NCBI RefSeq assembly: GCF_002999335.1
Contig: NW_020312062.1
Location: 60,400-124,399 of the forward strand
DNA length: 64,000 nucleotides
Origin: Cyclospora cayetanensis
Taxonomy: Eukaryota; Apicomplexa; Conoidasida; Eucoccidiorida; Eimeriidae
Direction of reading: 5' to 3'
The notes beneath the pieces are model-generated. The model did not search any database, was not told the DNA's origin, and was given only the letters and a program-made list of their open reading frames with translations. Of this stretch, positions 44,124 through 55,900 are shown piece after piece (the first letter of the stretch is position 1; each line of letters starts with the position of its first letter). Both the position numbers and the translations under genes were made by a program.

Positions 44124-46752
44124 TTAGTTGGACCCGAACAGCATCCCCCCATCTATGGGGATGACCTTGCCGTTGATGTAGGCTGCCTGGTCTGAAGCGA
44201 GGAAGGCGGCAAGGTCAGCAACCTGAAGAGGAGAGCGCGCCAGGCTAAGGTAGGAGGAGGATGAGTGGGCAAGTACGTCGATCGGTAGCACCTCACAAAA
44301 GCACAGAAGTAAAGTGCGTAAAGGGGTCAACAGACGGAGGAGGGAGGGGGCAGAGACGGACTGCATGACAGAGGAGGGGTGACGGGGAGAGGGGCACGAG
44401 GCTTCCCGTCGGAGTGACAGCGTGTTTTTGGACAAAATAGATGGGACGGAAGGTCACAGAAGAGGGAGGGGAAAAAAGTCTGATACAGCCACGAATGGCT
44501 ATTCTATGCACGAAGAAAACAGAAACCCGCGAGCACAGGCGAGGGCCCCCGCGAATAGGCACATCGAGGGCATGCCTCATTGAAGTTCTAACTTGCGAAT
44601 CTATTTCAACTCCGCTGCTGCTGAGGGCGTTCAGCGCAACCAGTAGCGCGTGGGCTTCCTTGAAAAATGCGTGAACGAGGGCCTTGCCCCTTTGAGGCGT
44701 GCATGTACAGAATGCGTATCTTTACACCAGCAGTTCCCTGCACGCTAGGCCTACCTCCTGAGGGGTCCCCAGGCGAGCTGCTGGAATACTTGCCAAGGTG
44801 GCTGCCTGCGCACAAAATACCAGAGACCTTAAAACGCCTGTAGGCATCATCTATGTCGCAAGGTATGGCTGCCACTTCGTGCTTCTTGCTTAAACCCCGA
44901 GTTCGAAGTCGCCTGAGAGTTTCTCTGTCAACGTCCCTCCCCTCCCGCAGTCTGCGTCTGCGTGAATTCTTGCCTTAGCTGCGTCTGTCATTCTGTCCGT
45001 CATCTCAGACTTGATAAAACCAGGCGCGATGGCGTTCACTGTGATGCCCCTGTTAGCGTATTCCTTGGCAAGAGACTTTGTAAAACCGATGAGACCCGCC
45101 TTAGAGGCCGCGTAATTCGCCTGGCCTGCATTTCCCCCGACTCCAACGACTGAGGCCATGTTGATGATCCTACCGAACCTGCAGGGAGAGACAAAGAAAG
45201 CCTGAGATTGCAGGAAGTTTTGGTGGGCACGCCGACGGCCAGGCAAAGAAAGGGAGTGGCTCTACGAGCACGAGAAACACGTAGCCTCTAGTACGCGCTG
45301 AGGCGGATCGGGATGCATTTGAGGAGGGCATGAAAGTGTTTTGGAAAATAGTGTGTCAACAGCGAAAGCCTATATTAAAGGACGCTGAGAAATCTCCAAG
45401 TCGTCATCTTGACAATGACAGAAAAGAGAGACAGAGAGACAGGGAGAGGGAGACAGAGAGAGGGAGACAGAGAGAGGGAGACAGAGAGAGGGAGAGACAG
45501 GCAGTCGAGGACGCATGCAGGCAGGGAGGGAGCGTGCAGAGGGATAGAGAAGCAGACACCGCGAGGCTAGTGCAGATGCAAAGAGTGAGCGAGTTGCAGA
45601 AGGAGGGGGATATCGGGAGGAGAAGCACTACGTCAGTGGGTAGACAACTTAGTGGGTCTTCTACAGATGGAGGTAAAAGTCGCCTTGGGAAATGCAGCCT
45701 CCCTAAGCAAAGCCCGAAGGAACGGCGAAAGTGCCTCAAGAGGTACTTCCGTACAGTGGACTGCGCATGTTCGCCTACCTATTTTGTGTCATTCTCCGAA
45801 TGATCGGGAGCGAGAAGTAGTATGCGGAGTTGAGATTCGTGTTGAGGACATCTTGCCAGTCTTTTTCCTTCATCCTGATGAATAGCCCGTCCCTGGTGAT
45901 GCCTGCATTGTTCACTAAAATGTCAATGCGTGGATATTTGGCGAGCAGCTCTTCACAGAGGCTAGCAACCGCCTGACCGTCCGCTACATCAACACCGTAG
46001 CCGACAGAATCGGCCCCTAGAGAGCGCAATTCTGCGGCTGCCGTGTCGCATGCAGCCTGCACGACAAACCACAGAGCGTTTTAACACACGATGGCTCCAA
46101 CCTGCAGTGTCAGAGAGTGAGTGAGTAAGTGAGTGATATATATATATATATACCCAAGACCTCATATTCATCCGGAAGACACTTTTGGATGTGCGAGAGG
46201 AAAGAGCTTGAGCACGTGCATCCAAACTGACCTGATCTCTCGCGACGCACACGACTGTCTCTACGCCACCCTTGGCGAAAGTCTTGGCGATGGCAAGGCC
46301 GATTCCCCTGGAGGCACCCGTGACAACAGCCACACGGCCTTCCCCCTCTGCCCCTCCCCGAGGCCCCCCCCCAAAGGTTAGGGGATACGCATAGCACCGC
46401 GTATCGCCTTCTCTTGTGGTTGACGGTATGCCTGCCTGTAGTAGACCTTGCGCCAAGCCTGAATACGCCGCTGGGGAGGAGAAAGAGGAGGCGGAGGCAG
46501 CGGAGGGAGCCAGGCTGCCCTGAAGGCATCACACACACTCCATGGAGGTCAGTATATATATCTTGCAAACTGTGCGGCAGCCGACATGCATCTGGGGTTC
46601 GTCGATATGCGGTGTGAAACTCGACATCTCTGGCGTACCGGGTTTGCCAAAAAGGCAGCAGAGCGCCGAACGAAGCAGGGAGCTCCCAAAACACCCTGGA
46701 GAGGAGAAATAAGGAGACAAAAGGCCCCTAAGACAGGCGAGATGACGCGCAT
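44124..46752 (-). CDS. FabG: 3-oxoacyl-ACP reductase FabG (type II fatty acid synthesis, apicoplast)
   Basis: FabG reduces 3-ketoacyl-ACP to 3-hydroxyacyl-ACP with NADPH. The short-chain dehydrogenase signature is complete: [12 protein letters not shown] (cofactor loop), [26 protein letters not shown] (catalytic Ser), YAASKAG (catalytic Tyr and Lys), NAIAPGFI, then [16 protein letters not shown] (44755–44805) spliced to [20 protein letters not shown] (44124–44222, stop at 44124–44126). At least five introns interrupt it. The start at 46750–46752 gives [18 protein letters not shown], a signal-peptide-like leader. A basic, Ser/Arg-rich stretch and about 60 Ala/Ser-rich residues precede the enzyme, a bipartite leader as on nucleus-encoded apicoplast proteins. 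The junction after the leader, near 46560–46517, is not exact. It lies 840 bp downstream of pyruvate kinase II on the same strand. Confidence 0.93.
45425..45500. repeat. GA-rich microsatellite
   Basis: GAGAGACAG/GAGGGAGACA units inside a FabG intron. Confidence 0.9.
46137..46152. repeat. TA microsatellite
   Basis: Short (TA)n run in a FabG intron, next to GTGAGTGAGT-type units. Confidence 0.85.
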
Positions 46753-47590
46753 CTTGGCCAGGCTGTAGCGGTACGAGCAAGGGTTCTTAATATTTACTGG
46801 GGTAGGAGACAGTACAGCTGAAGATTCAGACCCAGCAGGAAGCCAGGAGACAGGCTTCTTTTACATGCGTGCCTTTAAAAAGTACACTTCAAGAGAAACT
46901 TGACTTCAGGGTACTGAATTTCGGATTTGATTTCCTGCAGTTTCGGGGCGTCGGCTGCGGGGGGAGGCGCTGTGCAGGGCTGGCTGAAGCTGGGGATTTG
47001 TGGTCACCGTTTGTATCGTCGCATTGTTTCACATTTTGAATACCCGCTTCCTTTTTCCTTTCATCGAGTTTAGCGGTATTTAGTATAAAGGCTCGTGCGA
47101 TTGCTACGAAACAACAGCGAAGGGGCGTGCACAAACGCACACTAGCATCTACAAGACAGCAGCACGAGCAGCAAATGTCCGCATGGAAATTGCCACTCCG
47201 CATGTTTAATGGCTTAGCCGCCTCTTTAGTACTATTAACAAGCTTGAAACGAACTAGTGGAAGGGAGGCAAAGACCAGTCTTTCGTCAAGTACAGTGATC
47301 GTTCAGCAAGCACGGCGCTGTTCGCGGTACTCTGATCTCCCCAAGTGTTTAGCCCGCGGTCCGTGTAGGCCGCCCTAGGGGGCCCCTTCCACCGCGCCAG
47401 TGCCAAAACTGTAGGTACCACTGACTTGCATACGCTATACTCGGCAGAACGTAAGTCCCTGGCTAACTCCCCGAGTTCGCCTGCTGAGGGCTACAAGTTG
47501 AAACCTCAGTTCCAGCTGCTGCGGTAGACTGTTGCCCCCCTATTGCGAGTGTTTTTGTTACGGGTTCTTTTGCTGCTCTTGCATGGATTT
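46753..47590. other. Intergenic region between pyruvate kinase II and FabG
   Basis: Holds the 3' UTR of pyruvate kinase and the FabG promoter. No coding exon or repeat is supported. Confidence 0.4.
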
Positions 47591-50027
47591 TTATGGGCTG
47601 CCCGCCGTACACACACTGAGGGTTTGCACCTCTGCTGCGTTCGCATCAGAGGCCTGCCCTGCTTGGGCATCCGCTTTTTTGGAAGGGCCCGCCACTACTA
47701 AAAGATCCTCGGGGCTCTTAGAAAATCCGTCTTCCCGCGCTTCCCTCTTTGCTGCGTCAATCCAGCCTTCGGAAATGCCCGGCTGTACGGGGGTGCCTTC
47801 GACGGAGGCCCCCAGGAATAGGGGCTGCACGCCCCAGTAGAGTTGCAGCTTCCGTGCAACACGCGGGTCGTCTGCCGCGGCAACAATGGGGGCTCTAGGC
47901 CTCAAAGAAGAGAGGATAGAGGCACTCTCACCCCCGTCACTCTTCGTTAGAATTGCGCTCGCACCAATCACCTGGCTCATGACATGGGCCCCCCTAGCCA
48001 CCGCTTCGTAGACCTTGGGCGACGCGTGAGACGGCCTGCTTCCCGGGCTGTCCTTGAGGCTTCCTTCCTCCTGGTGACTGCCGTAGGTAGCCGACTCCGA
48101 CAAAGATCCTCGGCGCAAACCCTCCCCTGCGAAGTGGTCTGCAGCAGCGGCTGCCGCAGCAAAGGCTCTTGCAGCTTCGGGGGACCTAAGGGTGTTATGA
48201 GTCCAGAGCCTCTCCTGCCGTTCTGTTTCGGTTAATATCAATCGCTGCATTCTCGCAATCTGAGCTCCCCTGTCACTGGCTGCGGTCTCTCCAGAGAGCA
48301 TTACAGCGTCTGCGCCGTCAAAGACAGCGGCAGCAATGTCGGTCGCTTCTGCTCTGCTAGGCTGCGGGTTCAACATCATGCTCTCCAGCATTTGTGTGGC
48401 CACAATGACAGGCACACGGGTTCTTCTCGCCGCTTCAATAATCTCCTTTTGTGCTCCTGGAACTTCACCGGGGTGCAACTCTAGGCCAAGGTCACCCCGC
48501 GCCACCATCAAACCGTCGGCTGCCGCTGCGATCTCCCCCAACCTTCTCAGTGCCTGTATTTTCTCAATCTTCGCAATCAGCGCAGGACAGTGCGAGCCAT
48601 GGGGGGGCCCCCACATTGGGGGTGGACCTATGGGGGCCTCCGAGGGCACCCCCATAGCCCTCCAGGATGAGGGATCCCCCTGAACTTGAGCTTCATGGGC
48701 GGTCCGCAATAAGGTGCGGAGTTGATAGATGTCGGCAGCAGTTTGGACAAAGGAGAGCGCAATAAAGTCAACACCCCACGAGGAGACCATCGCTGCAATC
48801 GCTTTATCTTTCTTGGTGAGAGCCGAAATAGCGAGGGTAGAGTCCGGAAGAGACACCCCCTTCTTACTTGATATAGGGCCGCCTATTTCGACAATGCAAC
48901 GAACCCATAAATTTTCTCCCTTCTCCTCTTTCGACTCATCATAGTCCTGTTCTGCCTGCTGCATTAGCGCGCGCGAGAGCTCAACAACCCTCAGATTAAT
49001 CTTGCCATCATCCAGTAGCACGCGATGTCCAACCCGGAGGGCCTTCAGCACCTCTTGTTGCTGAAGCGGAGCTCTAAAGAGGCCCCCTCGGGCTGCCCCC
49101 GGAGAGTCTCCGGCATCCAGAAAAATTTGCTGCCCTCGTTGCAGCGATTGCTGATCCGGATCGAGGATACCTAGTCGAAGCTTCGGTCCAGGAAGATCTG
49201 CAAGAACGGCGATTGGCTTGCCGTGCTTCAGCTCAAGCTCCTTGATGTAGCAATACTGCTGGTACTTTTCAGTGTAGAGGCCATGAGAGAAGTTCAGGCG
49301 GAACACATCAACACCATTAAGGTATAGCTGCTCAATCTAAGCCACACACCACAAAGCAGCTGGCTGCAAACACACTGCCTACAGACGAGGTGCCTGCAAC
49401 GATGGCTGAAAATCAACACCCATTGTGCGTTGTCTGGTAAAACTCGTCTGCACACAGTGACTCTGTACTGCGTGTACACCCCATTTAAAGCTCGTAGTAA
49501 CGGTAGAATCACAAGGACGGCGGGAAACTAGGGTTTTTTGTGTGCCCTACCTGCTCTTTTTCCCATGAGGCCGGCCCGATCGTAGCCACCTGCTTTGTCC
49601 TAGTGAACTGTCTCCTCAACAGCACACTTTCGGATGCCGCTGCTGCAGCAGCGGCTGGTGCTACTGCATGCGGGGCTCTCGCTGCAGCAGCAAGGCCGCA
49701 TGCCCCCCGAAAACACAAAAACGAGGATGCAGAGTCTCCCTTGAGAAAGGCCCCAGGGATCCCCCCTCCCCGGGGTTGTACAGCCCCTAGGAATAGAGAG
49801 GGGAAGCTTTTTCTTCCAGCCATGTTTGCAGATGCCTCTATCCGCCGTCGTTGCTGCTGCTGTCGCGCGGAAGGAGCAAGCCTCAGAGAAGAAAGAAGAT
49901 GAGGGCCCCCCAAGATGCAAAAGGACGGGGGAACAGGCACCCTACGGATGGATTCCACGGCAATAATACGGAAAAAGCAGTAGATACTCACTAAACAAAG
50001 GCAGTTCCGGAACCCCCACAGACTCAT
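47591..50027 (-). CDS. PyKII: Pyruvate kinase II (organellar, predicted apicoplast)
   Basis: Pyruvate kinase converts phosphoenolpyruvate and ADP to pyruvate and ATP. There are two exons. Exon 1 (49551–50027) ends KQVATIGPASWEKEQ with a GTAGGG donor. Exon 2 (47591–49336) starts IEQLYLNGVDVFRLNFSHG; the junction is phase 0 and restores the family's N-terminal motif. Family hallmarks follow: ADLPGPKLRLG, VDFIALSFVQ, ALIAKIEK (the catalytic Lys), MVARGDLGLEL, VIVATQMLESM and DAVMLSGETA. The model is about 740 residues, longer than cytosolic enzymes. It starts MSLWGFRNCLCLVSIYCFF, a hydrophobic leader, and continues with a Ser/Arg/Ala-rich stretch of about 110 residues. In Toxoplasma the second pyruvate kinase is organellar, including the apicoplast, which fits. 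The C-terminal domain carries an acidic/Ser insert (about 47990–48200). Confidence 0.93.
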
Positions 50028-50248
50028 TTCGCTCGTAAGTCCCGGTTGGTGCTAGCTCTTCTGCTGCGCTGTCTGCAGTAGCCCCTACGTCTATGGGATG
50101 CTGGAAGGCTGGCAGAACAGAGGTTGGAAGATACGCAACACACTGTTTGAATTTTCGAAACAGCAGGGCTTTCTACGGCGGCTTTTTGGTGGGGAGCAAA
50201 GGCCGTAGCCAGGGGGCCTCTGGGGCCCTCCTGGAGGCAACTGTAGTC

Positions 50249-50675
50249 CTACTCTTGTCTTGCATCGACTGTAGCACCACGGGGGCAGGTCTGTACACAA
50301 TGGAAAGCCGAACCCAAGTAAGGGATAATTGCAGGCATTAATGCTGCCGAAGGCTGCGCGACAACTTCAATTTCACCCCAGGCAGGCGCATGAGGATCTA
50401 TGCAAAAGGCAACGCTCATTGGATCGATCTCAGGCAGTAGTACATCGCCCTCCCCCAGGGCGCCCCCCTTCTCCCCCAACCCCATAAAAGAGATTGTAAT
50501 ACTTGAGCTTTAACGGAAAAGAGACGACAGGAAAAGGAAGCTGTTCAGGGGGAAGTACACCTGAGTATGTTTGCCCTCTGAGGCATCTAACAAGCTCAGG
50601 GTAAGAGGGTCCAGTGCTCTGCACAGAGCATCCTACTTCAGCTATGGGGTTCACCACCATTTTATTCACAACCAT
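50249..50675 (-). CDS. Small protein of unknown function, frame broken in a G run
   Basis: From ATG 50673–50675 one frame reads NPIAEVGCSVQSTGPSYPEL, then GVLPPEQLPFPVVSFPLKL and KYYNLFYG. At about 50460–50490 that frame turns into low-complexity Gly/Arg. A second − strand frame takes over with GEGDVLLPEIDPMSVAFC and APAWGEIEVVAQPSAAL, down to a stop at 50249. Both halves have ordinary protein composition and together give about 140 residues. The switch falls in C/G homopolymers (five and six C's on the + strand at 50473–50477 and 50463–50468), so a one-base assembly slip is the simplest reading. A donor near 50295 (CATT/GTGTAC) could lead to more exons towards 50030. I recognise no family. 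Confidence 0.45.
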
Positions 50676-50717
50676 GTTGGCGTCTTCTCTCTCTAGCCGA
50701 GGTGTATTTTGGCTCAA

Positions 50718-51134
50718 TAAGCTGTGAAGCTATTCACGGGGTGTCACCTAATGATCGAGGAAGTCCGTACAGGGTTCCTCGCCCTAATTCTTTTTGTGAT
50801 CAACTTTTTGGATTGAAGCCTGTGTAAACTCCAACAAACGGTAAAAGAAGAGCTGAAGGCAAACGTACTGCAAGCAGACGGGTGTAAACCTTGCAACCCG
50901 TCCTCAAAAGGGCTTCGTTGTTGGCTGCTTCTAATCCTTATTGAAGACTAGCTAGCTGTAGCTTCGTATCGGGTGTGCAAGAGTCTGACGACTTAATGCG
51001 AGAAACAATGCGCATAGGGGCCAGGGATCCTGAGGCTGCGTGACGGAAAGTAGTACCCCTAAGCGTGACAAATTTCACCTGGCACCATGCCAAAGGGTAA
51101 CGCCTAACAACGCCTCAGGCAGCGCAGAGGCAAC
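50718..51134. other. Intergenic region
   Basis: Spacer between two − strand genes. Nothing recognisable is seen. Confidence 0.3.
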
Positions 51135-52755
51135 TTAACGCAAGTAGTATGGTTCTAATTGTCTAGCGCACAACTGCTTATTTAAGGTCTGACAGTTCTT
51201 CACCACCGGATCGGCGCTGAGGGGATTTGGGGGGCTTCTACGTGGGCTTTCAATGTGACTCTCTGACGCCCCGGGAGAAGTACATCTTCGAAGAGGCTCC
51301 TCCGGAGGCGCATAAAGGCGGCTCTCTGACAGGCCGCTTAAACAAAGGATGGGGAGAGGGGCCTGTTGTTCCGTGCGACATGATACGGATGAGAACTTCA
51401 AGGTGACTGAATTGTCCGGCAGCCCCAAGCTGCTCTCCCCTAAATGCTGGGAAAGTCGCACACGGAAGGCTCCTGCTCTCAGAAGTAGGAAGGAGCGGTG
51501 ATAGAGGCTTGTCAGCGGCGGTGCCCTCGCCTCTTTACCGCTTTTATGACGGAGGTCGATCTCCTGGCGTAACGCCTGAAACGAACAAGGGCAACTGCCT
51601 TTTCTACTGCTGCAGCTGGTGCTGTTTCTAGCTTTCTTCCTTTTGATGCTGCATGAAGAAGACCAAGGTTTTCGGTTAAGTGTCAACTTACACCGCTGTG
51701 TAGAAGGCCTCCTTTGCACTCTCCACTCCTTCCAGGAAATGAGCAGACTCCTGAACAGCAGCACCAAGCACAATAGCAGAGCATGCAGCAGCAAAGCAGC
51801 GGCAATATTAGCAAAAGGGAACTCAACTGAAGTGCTAGCAAAACACAGGATCATCCGCAGGCGCGGCAACTTACTTTTCTCCCTGCTACCACGCCTGGAG
51901 AAGGGCTAGCAGGATTGCAGGACGCAGCACTACCAGATGAATGTTCCTCGGCTCTCACACCCCGTCTCCCACCCGTCGGTCTGCTGCCGATGGCATAGTT
52001 CCTTTCATACCTAAAGGCGGCATACCAGACGAAAGAAGGCCACGCTCCTTTATACACTAGTCTATACTTTCCTTCAAGTCTCGAAGTACTCACAAGGGGC
52101 GCTGAATCGTCCCCTCTATAGTATGTGGTCTTATGTGTGATTCCTCTGCTATACTCAAGGTTACCTCCACCTGGGTATGAGCCCCCTGTAAGGCTTTAAA
52201 GGCCTAATTAAGAGTATGTTAGTAGCCTTTTAGAGTATGTGCATATATTTGGTGGGTATTGTTGTTTCACCATGTATCAAACGTCTGCACGAGGCTTAGC
52301 CTTAGACCATTGAGCGTCTCATCAGTCTGTCGCGCTTGGCTCTTGAGGGAGCAGTAGAGGCTATAGTGAGACCGAATGCTCTGTATGCGATAAACGGACA
52401 CGCATGCGGAGCAGAACAAACAGACTGTAAGCATTCTTAGGTAGGGGGAATGCAGGGACTTAGCGAAGGAGTTTGGAAGACAGCTAGAACCGGCAGGATT
52501 TGAGATCAGGAGTAAAAGATAAAGAGGTATTAGCTTGCCATAGTCAGTCAGTGTAGCAGCAGCAGCCATAGCGACAACCAGCAAGTAAGAATACATTGCA
52601 ACACCGAGGAAAGCAACAGATCCACAAACACCAGCAAAGTGGGGCGCCGAATAGAGCTGACAGCTTTGAGGTGACGGATCTCTTTGAGTAATGCGAACTC
52701 TTCGGCGTCTACCAGACGAGGACTTCCCGCGGTGTCTGCCTGCTAGGGGCGTCAA
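51135..52755 (-). CDS. Putative multi-pass membrane protein, spliced
   Basis: Open frames at 52267–52755, 51851–52093 and 51135–51869 look like exons of one − strand gene. The first has MYSYLLVVAMAAAATL and LIPLYLLLLI, then MLTVCLFCSACVSVY and a polar stretch with RSHYSLYCSLKSQARQ. The last has ANIAAALLLHALLLCLVLLF, a fourth hydrophobic segment, followed by a basic tail. A small exon ALRQEIDLRHKSG (about 51530–51570, TTTCAG before, GTAAAG after) may extend it. Membrane segments followed by a helical, charged tail recall BAP31-type ER proteins, but no signature residue supports this. Several junctions do not fit in phase, so treat the exon order as provisional. Confidence 0.4.
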
Positions 52756-52927
52756 ATGCAGGCAAAAGGAGCCAACATCTGGCCAGCCACCACATCGCTA
52801 GTTGTGCCCCTCTGACTCTATCTCGCTCGCGCTCGCTCTCTCTCTGCCTCTCTTAGCTCATTTGGCGCATTATCTGACTCCTTTTGCTTCTCTCTGTTCC
52901 CCGTTTTATATGCTTTATTGGTGTTGG

Positions 52928-55900
52928 CTACTTTTCACTCGCTTTCCCCCTCCCTGTGTTGCTCTCATCAAAGTCATATCTGTCCATGTCGGGGTGCACG
53001 CTCAGGATTTGAAATTTCACCGGTTGAGTGGGCTTTCCATGTTCCTCTTTCCCTCCGACTTCTTCCCTGAGGCTTTTCAGCTTGTCCCTGAACGCCAGTA
53101 TTTCCTGAAGATATAGGTTTTGGCAACATAAGTCGCACAGCATCCCCATGGCAACAAGTCACAGTTCTTATATTCCAAGCAGCTCCGAGCCTTGCTTCAT
53201 GTTCCTTTGTAGAATCTTGCTTCGCTCTCTATCGATGCCCTATTCTTTCTTTGGTGCTTCCTCCCTTCCCTATCACTTGGCGTCTTGCGTCTGTGAGCCT
53301 CTATTGCTGTCTCAGTCCCCTTTTGTGCATGTGATTTTTTTTCTAGCCTCTGATGCGCTGCCAGTAGGCACGGCACGTGGAGGACGCTCATGAAGCCAGG
53401 CGCGGCTCTAGCCCGTCGATGCGCGTGGGCGCCCCCCCCTTAAGCTATTGGTGAGCTCTCCTCACCTGACTAAGGACCTTCAGCTGCGTCTTCTCCTGCT
53501 GCTGCTGAGCCTTCAAGGAGACCAGAGACAAATGCAATTGTTGTCCCTGCGTTTCTTTGAACTCTTTGAATGCACGAACTCTGTCGATAGCAGTGGGTGG
53601 CTCCAAAGAAGCTGCACTGGCGTTCCCACGCGGAGGACTGAGCACAAATACGCACACCTTACGTCCCAATCGTGTGCCGAGGCCCTAAACCTTTAGCGAG
53701 CAGTTTCGCGAGGTTGTGAGGCCGCAAAACAGTAATTGTTCGCTGGATGCGCAAGCCTTCTTCCGAGCCATGCATGATTATCTTGTAAGTCGAACAGCTG
53801 GAGAGCTGCACACCTCCTAATTGCTTACTCGCTGCATGTTGGCTGCCTGGTTTCTTTGGCTTTTTGCGTGTGGCATATTTCGGACTGGTCTGGGTCGATT
53901 CCTAGGGAGTGACCACCTACTGAGGGATCCTCATATCCCACCTCTGAGTGAAAGGCACCTGCACTCTATTGCTACTGTTGAGGCACTTTTCGTGCGCTTA
54001 TGATAGTGGGGCTGCTGCTGTGTGGGCTGTAGTGTCTCGTATGGCTGTTACCGGTGTGGTTGTTCGGCGCACAGGGGTTAAAAACTGCTTGTGTAGCACC
54101 GCACTTTAATGACGCCTCCTAAGGTCCACAAACATTGAGCTTTGTACTCTGCAGCTCACTTTGCACTGGCTTCGGCGCTAAGGAGGGTGCCCCTTGTGGG
54201 CTCCCCTGTTGGCTCGCCTTGCTCTGTTCTTTCACCGACTTTGCTGGCGCAGTGGCCCCTACTGCCTTTGAGTTCCCCGCGAGCTCGAGGGCCCCCTGGT
54301 GCCCCACCGAGTTCTCGCTGTGTGGGACAGAGGCGGCAACAGACCCTGAATATGAGGCTTCTCGCCTGATTGCTGCTGTCGTCTCTTGAAAAATGGAGCG
54401 AATCACGTGCAGAAGCTCCTCCATTTTCCTGCAGAAGTTAATGAAGAGTCTATGGCAGCTACGGTGGCTCTCCATAAACAAGGACATCTGCAGCAAAAGG
54501 CGAGCTATCCTGTTCATTCTGCTGCTGGTACTGCTAGTGCTGCTGCTGCTTCTGCTGTAATACCTAAGTGAGCTAAAGGGTATTGCTTCTTGTTCGCCAT
54601 TCAAGAATAGCGTAGCCTCCTTCCGCATCTCCTCGATCTCTTCCGGGCTAGGTGCTTCGAAGGACTGAGCCACAAACCCTACCACGTAGTGCTTCTCCTT
54701 AGACTCGAAGAGAGAAACATGAATTCTTACACTGGAAACCCCAAGCCAGAAGCTACAGACACACAAAAATCCGTGTGGTGCAGTGGATTTCCCAAGTCCT
54801 AGTCCCTGTAAAGCAGCCCAGTTAGAACACCCTGGAGTCTAAATGGAACCCCCGGCATGAGAGCAATTGACTTTGAGCTTTCTAGTTGGAACATTATTCC
54901 TAGTGAAGGGTGTGCGTGACCTGAGGTGGCTTCCCCAAGAGAGCGTTGCTTATTTGCAACTCCTGCTTGAGACGCGCAACTTCCTTTTCAAGACGTTTGA
55001 CCACATCCAACGGGTCCACCGCCAAATTTACCACAGCCTTATTGGCTACCTGAGGCAACGCCTCCTTAGGGCTGCACATCAACTTTCGTATCGACCCAGC
55101 ATTGCAGCTAGCTTGCATGTCAGCTCGCCAGTTAGGCAAACCAGCGGCCACTGGCAAAGAGACCGAAGGCCTCCAAGCCACCCAGAGGTCACGATGAAGA
55201 ACAAGGAAATCAAAGACTATGAACAGGAGGGATATAACTCGGGGGAAGTCAAACAAAAGGAAGGAAATATGCAACAAGAAGGAGTCAAAACGAAGGGTGC
55301 TGATTAGAAAAGAAAATCAGTAACCAAGAGGAGCGCCAAGGCACGAAAAGGCAGGGTCAAAGCTACATTGGAAGGGACAGATTAGCGGACCCGCATCATC
55401 CGCAAGGAAAACCGCAATGTGGAGAGTGTTTCCTCGAGGTGTTCCTTCTCAGGCCATATGTTTGCTATCAAGCACGTATTGCTGTTTCCTGCAGCAGTAG
55501 TCGAACAGATTTGCAGTTGCAGCATACTCGACGACGCGGGCTCTATGGGCACCACCAGTCTTGCGGATCGCCACACGGAAAAGCATACGCAGCTGTGAGT
55601 ACGGCCAGTATTAACAGTTCTAACCGTCGGTAAAGGACCGCACATAGCCCCAAGCTAAAAGCCTTACTGCCTGCTTACCCCCAATCGTATCCTTCAGTAA
55701 ATGTGTCAGGCGGGTTGACCGGTAAGGGATGTGTTCTCTGCCTTTCTCTCCAAGGGCGACCACCACCTGAGTAGACACCACAAATTCTTTGTCTCCAAAG
55801 CACAATGCATACCAAGGGTGCCCTAAAGGAAAAAACTGGAGTACTGTTTGCGGCATTATTGTCCAATCTTTACATCCTAAACAACGAGCGTCATGCGGGT

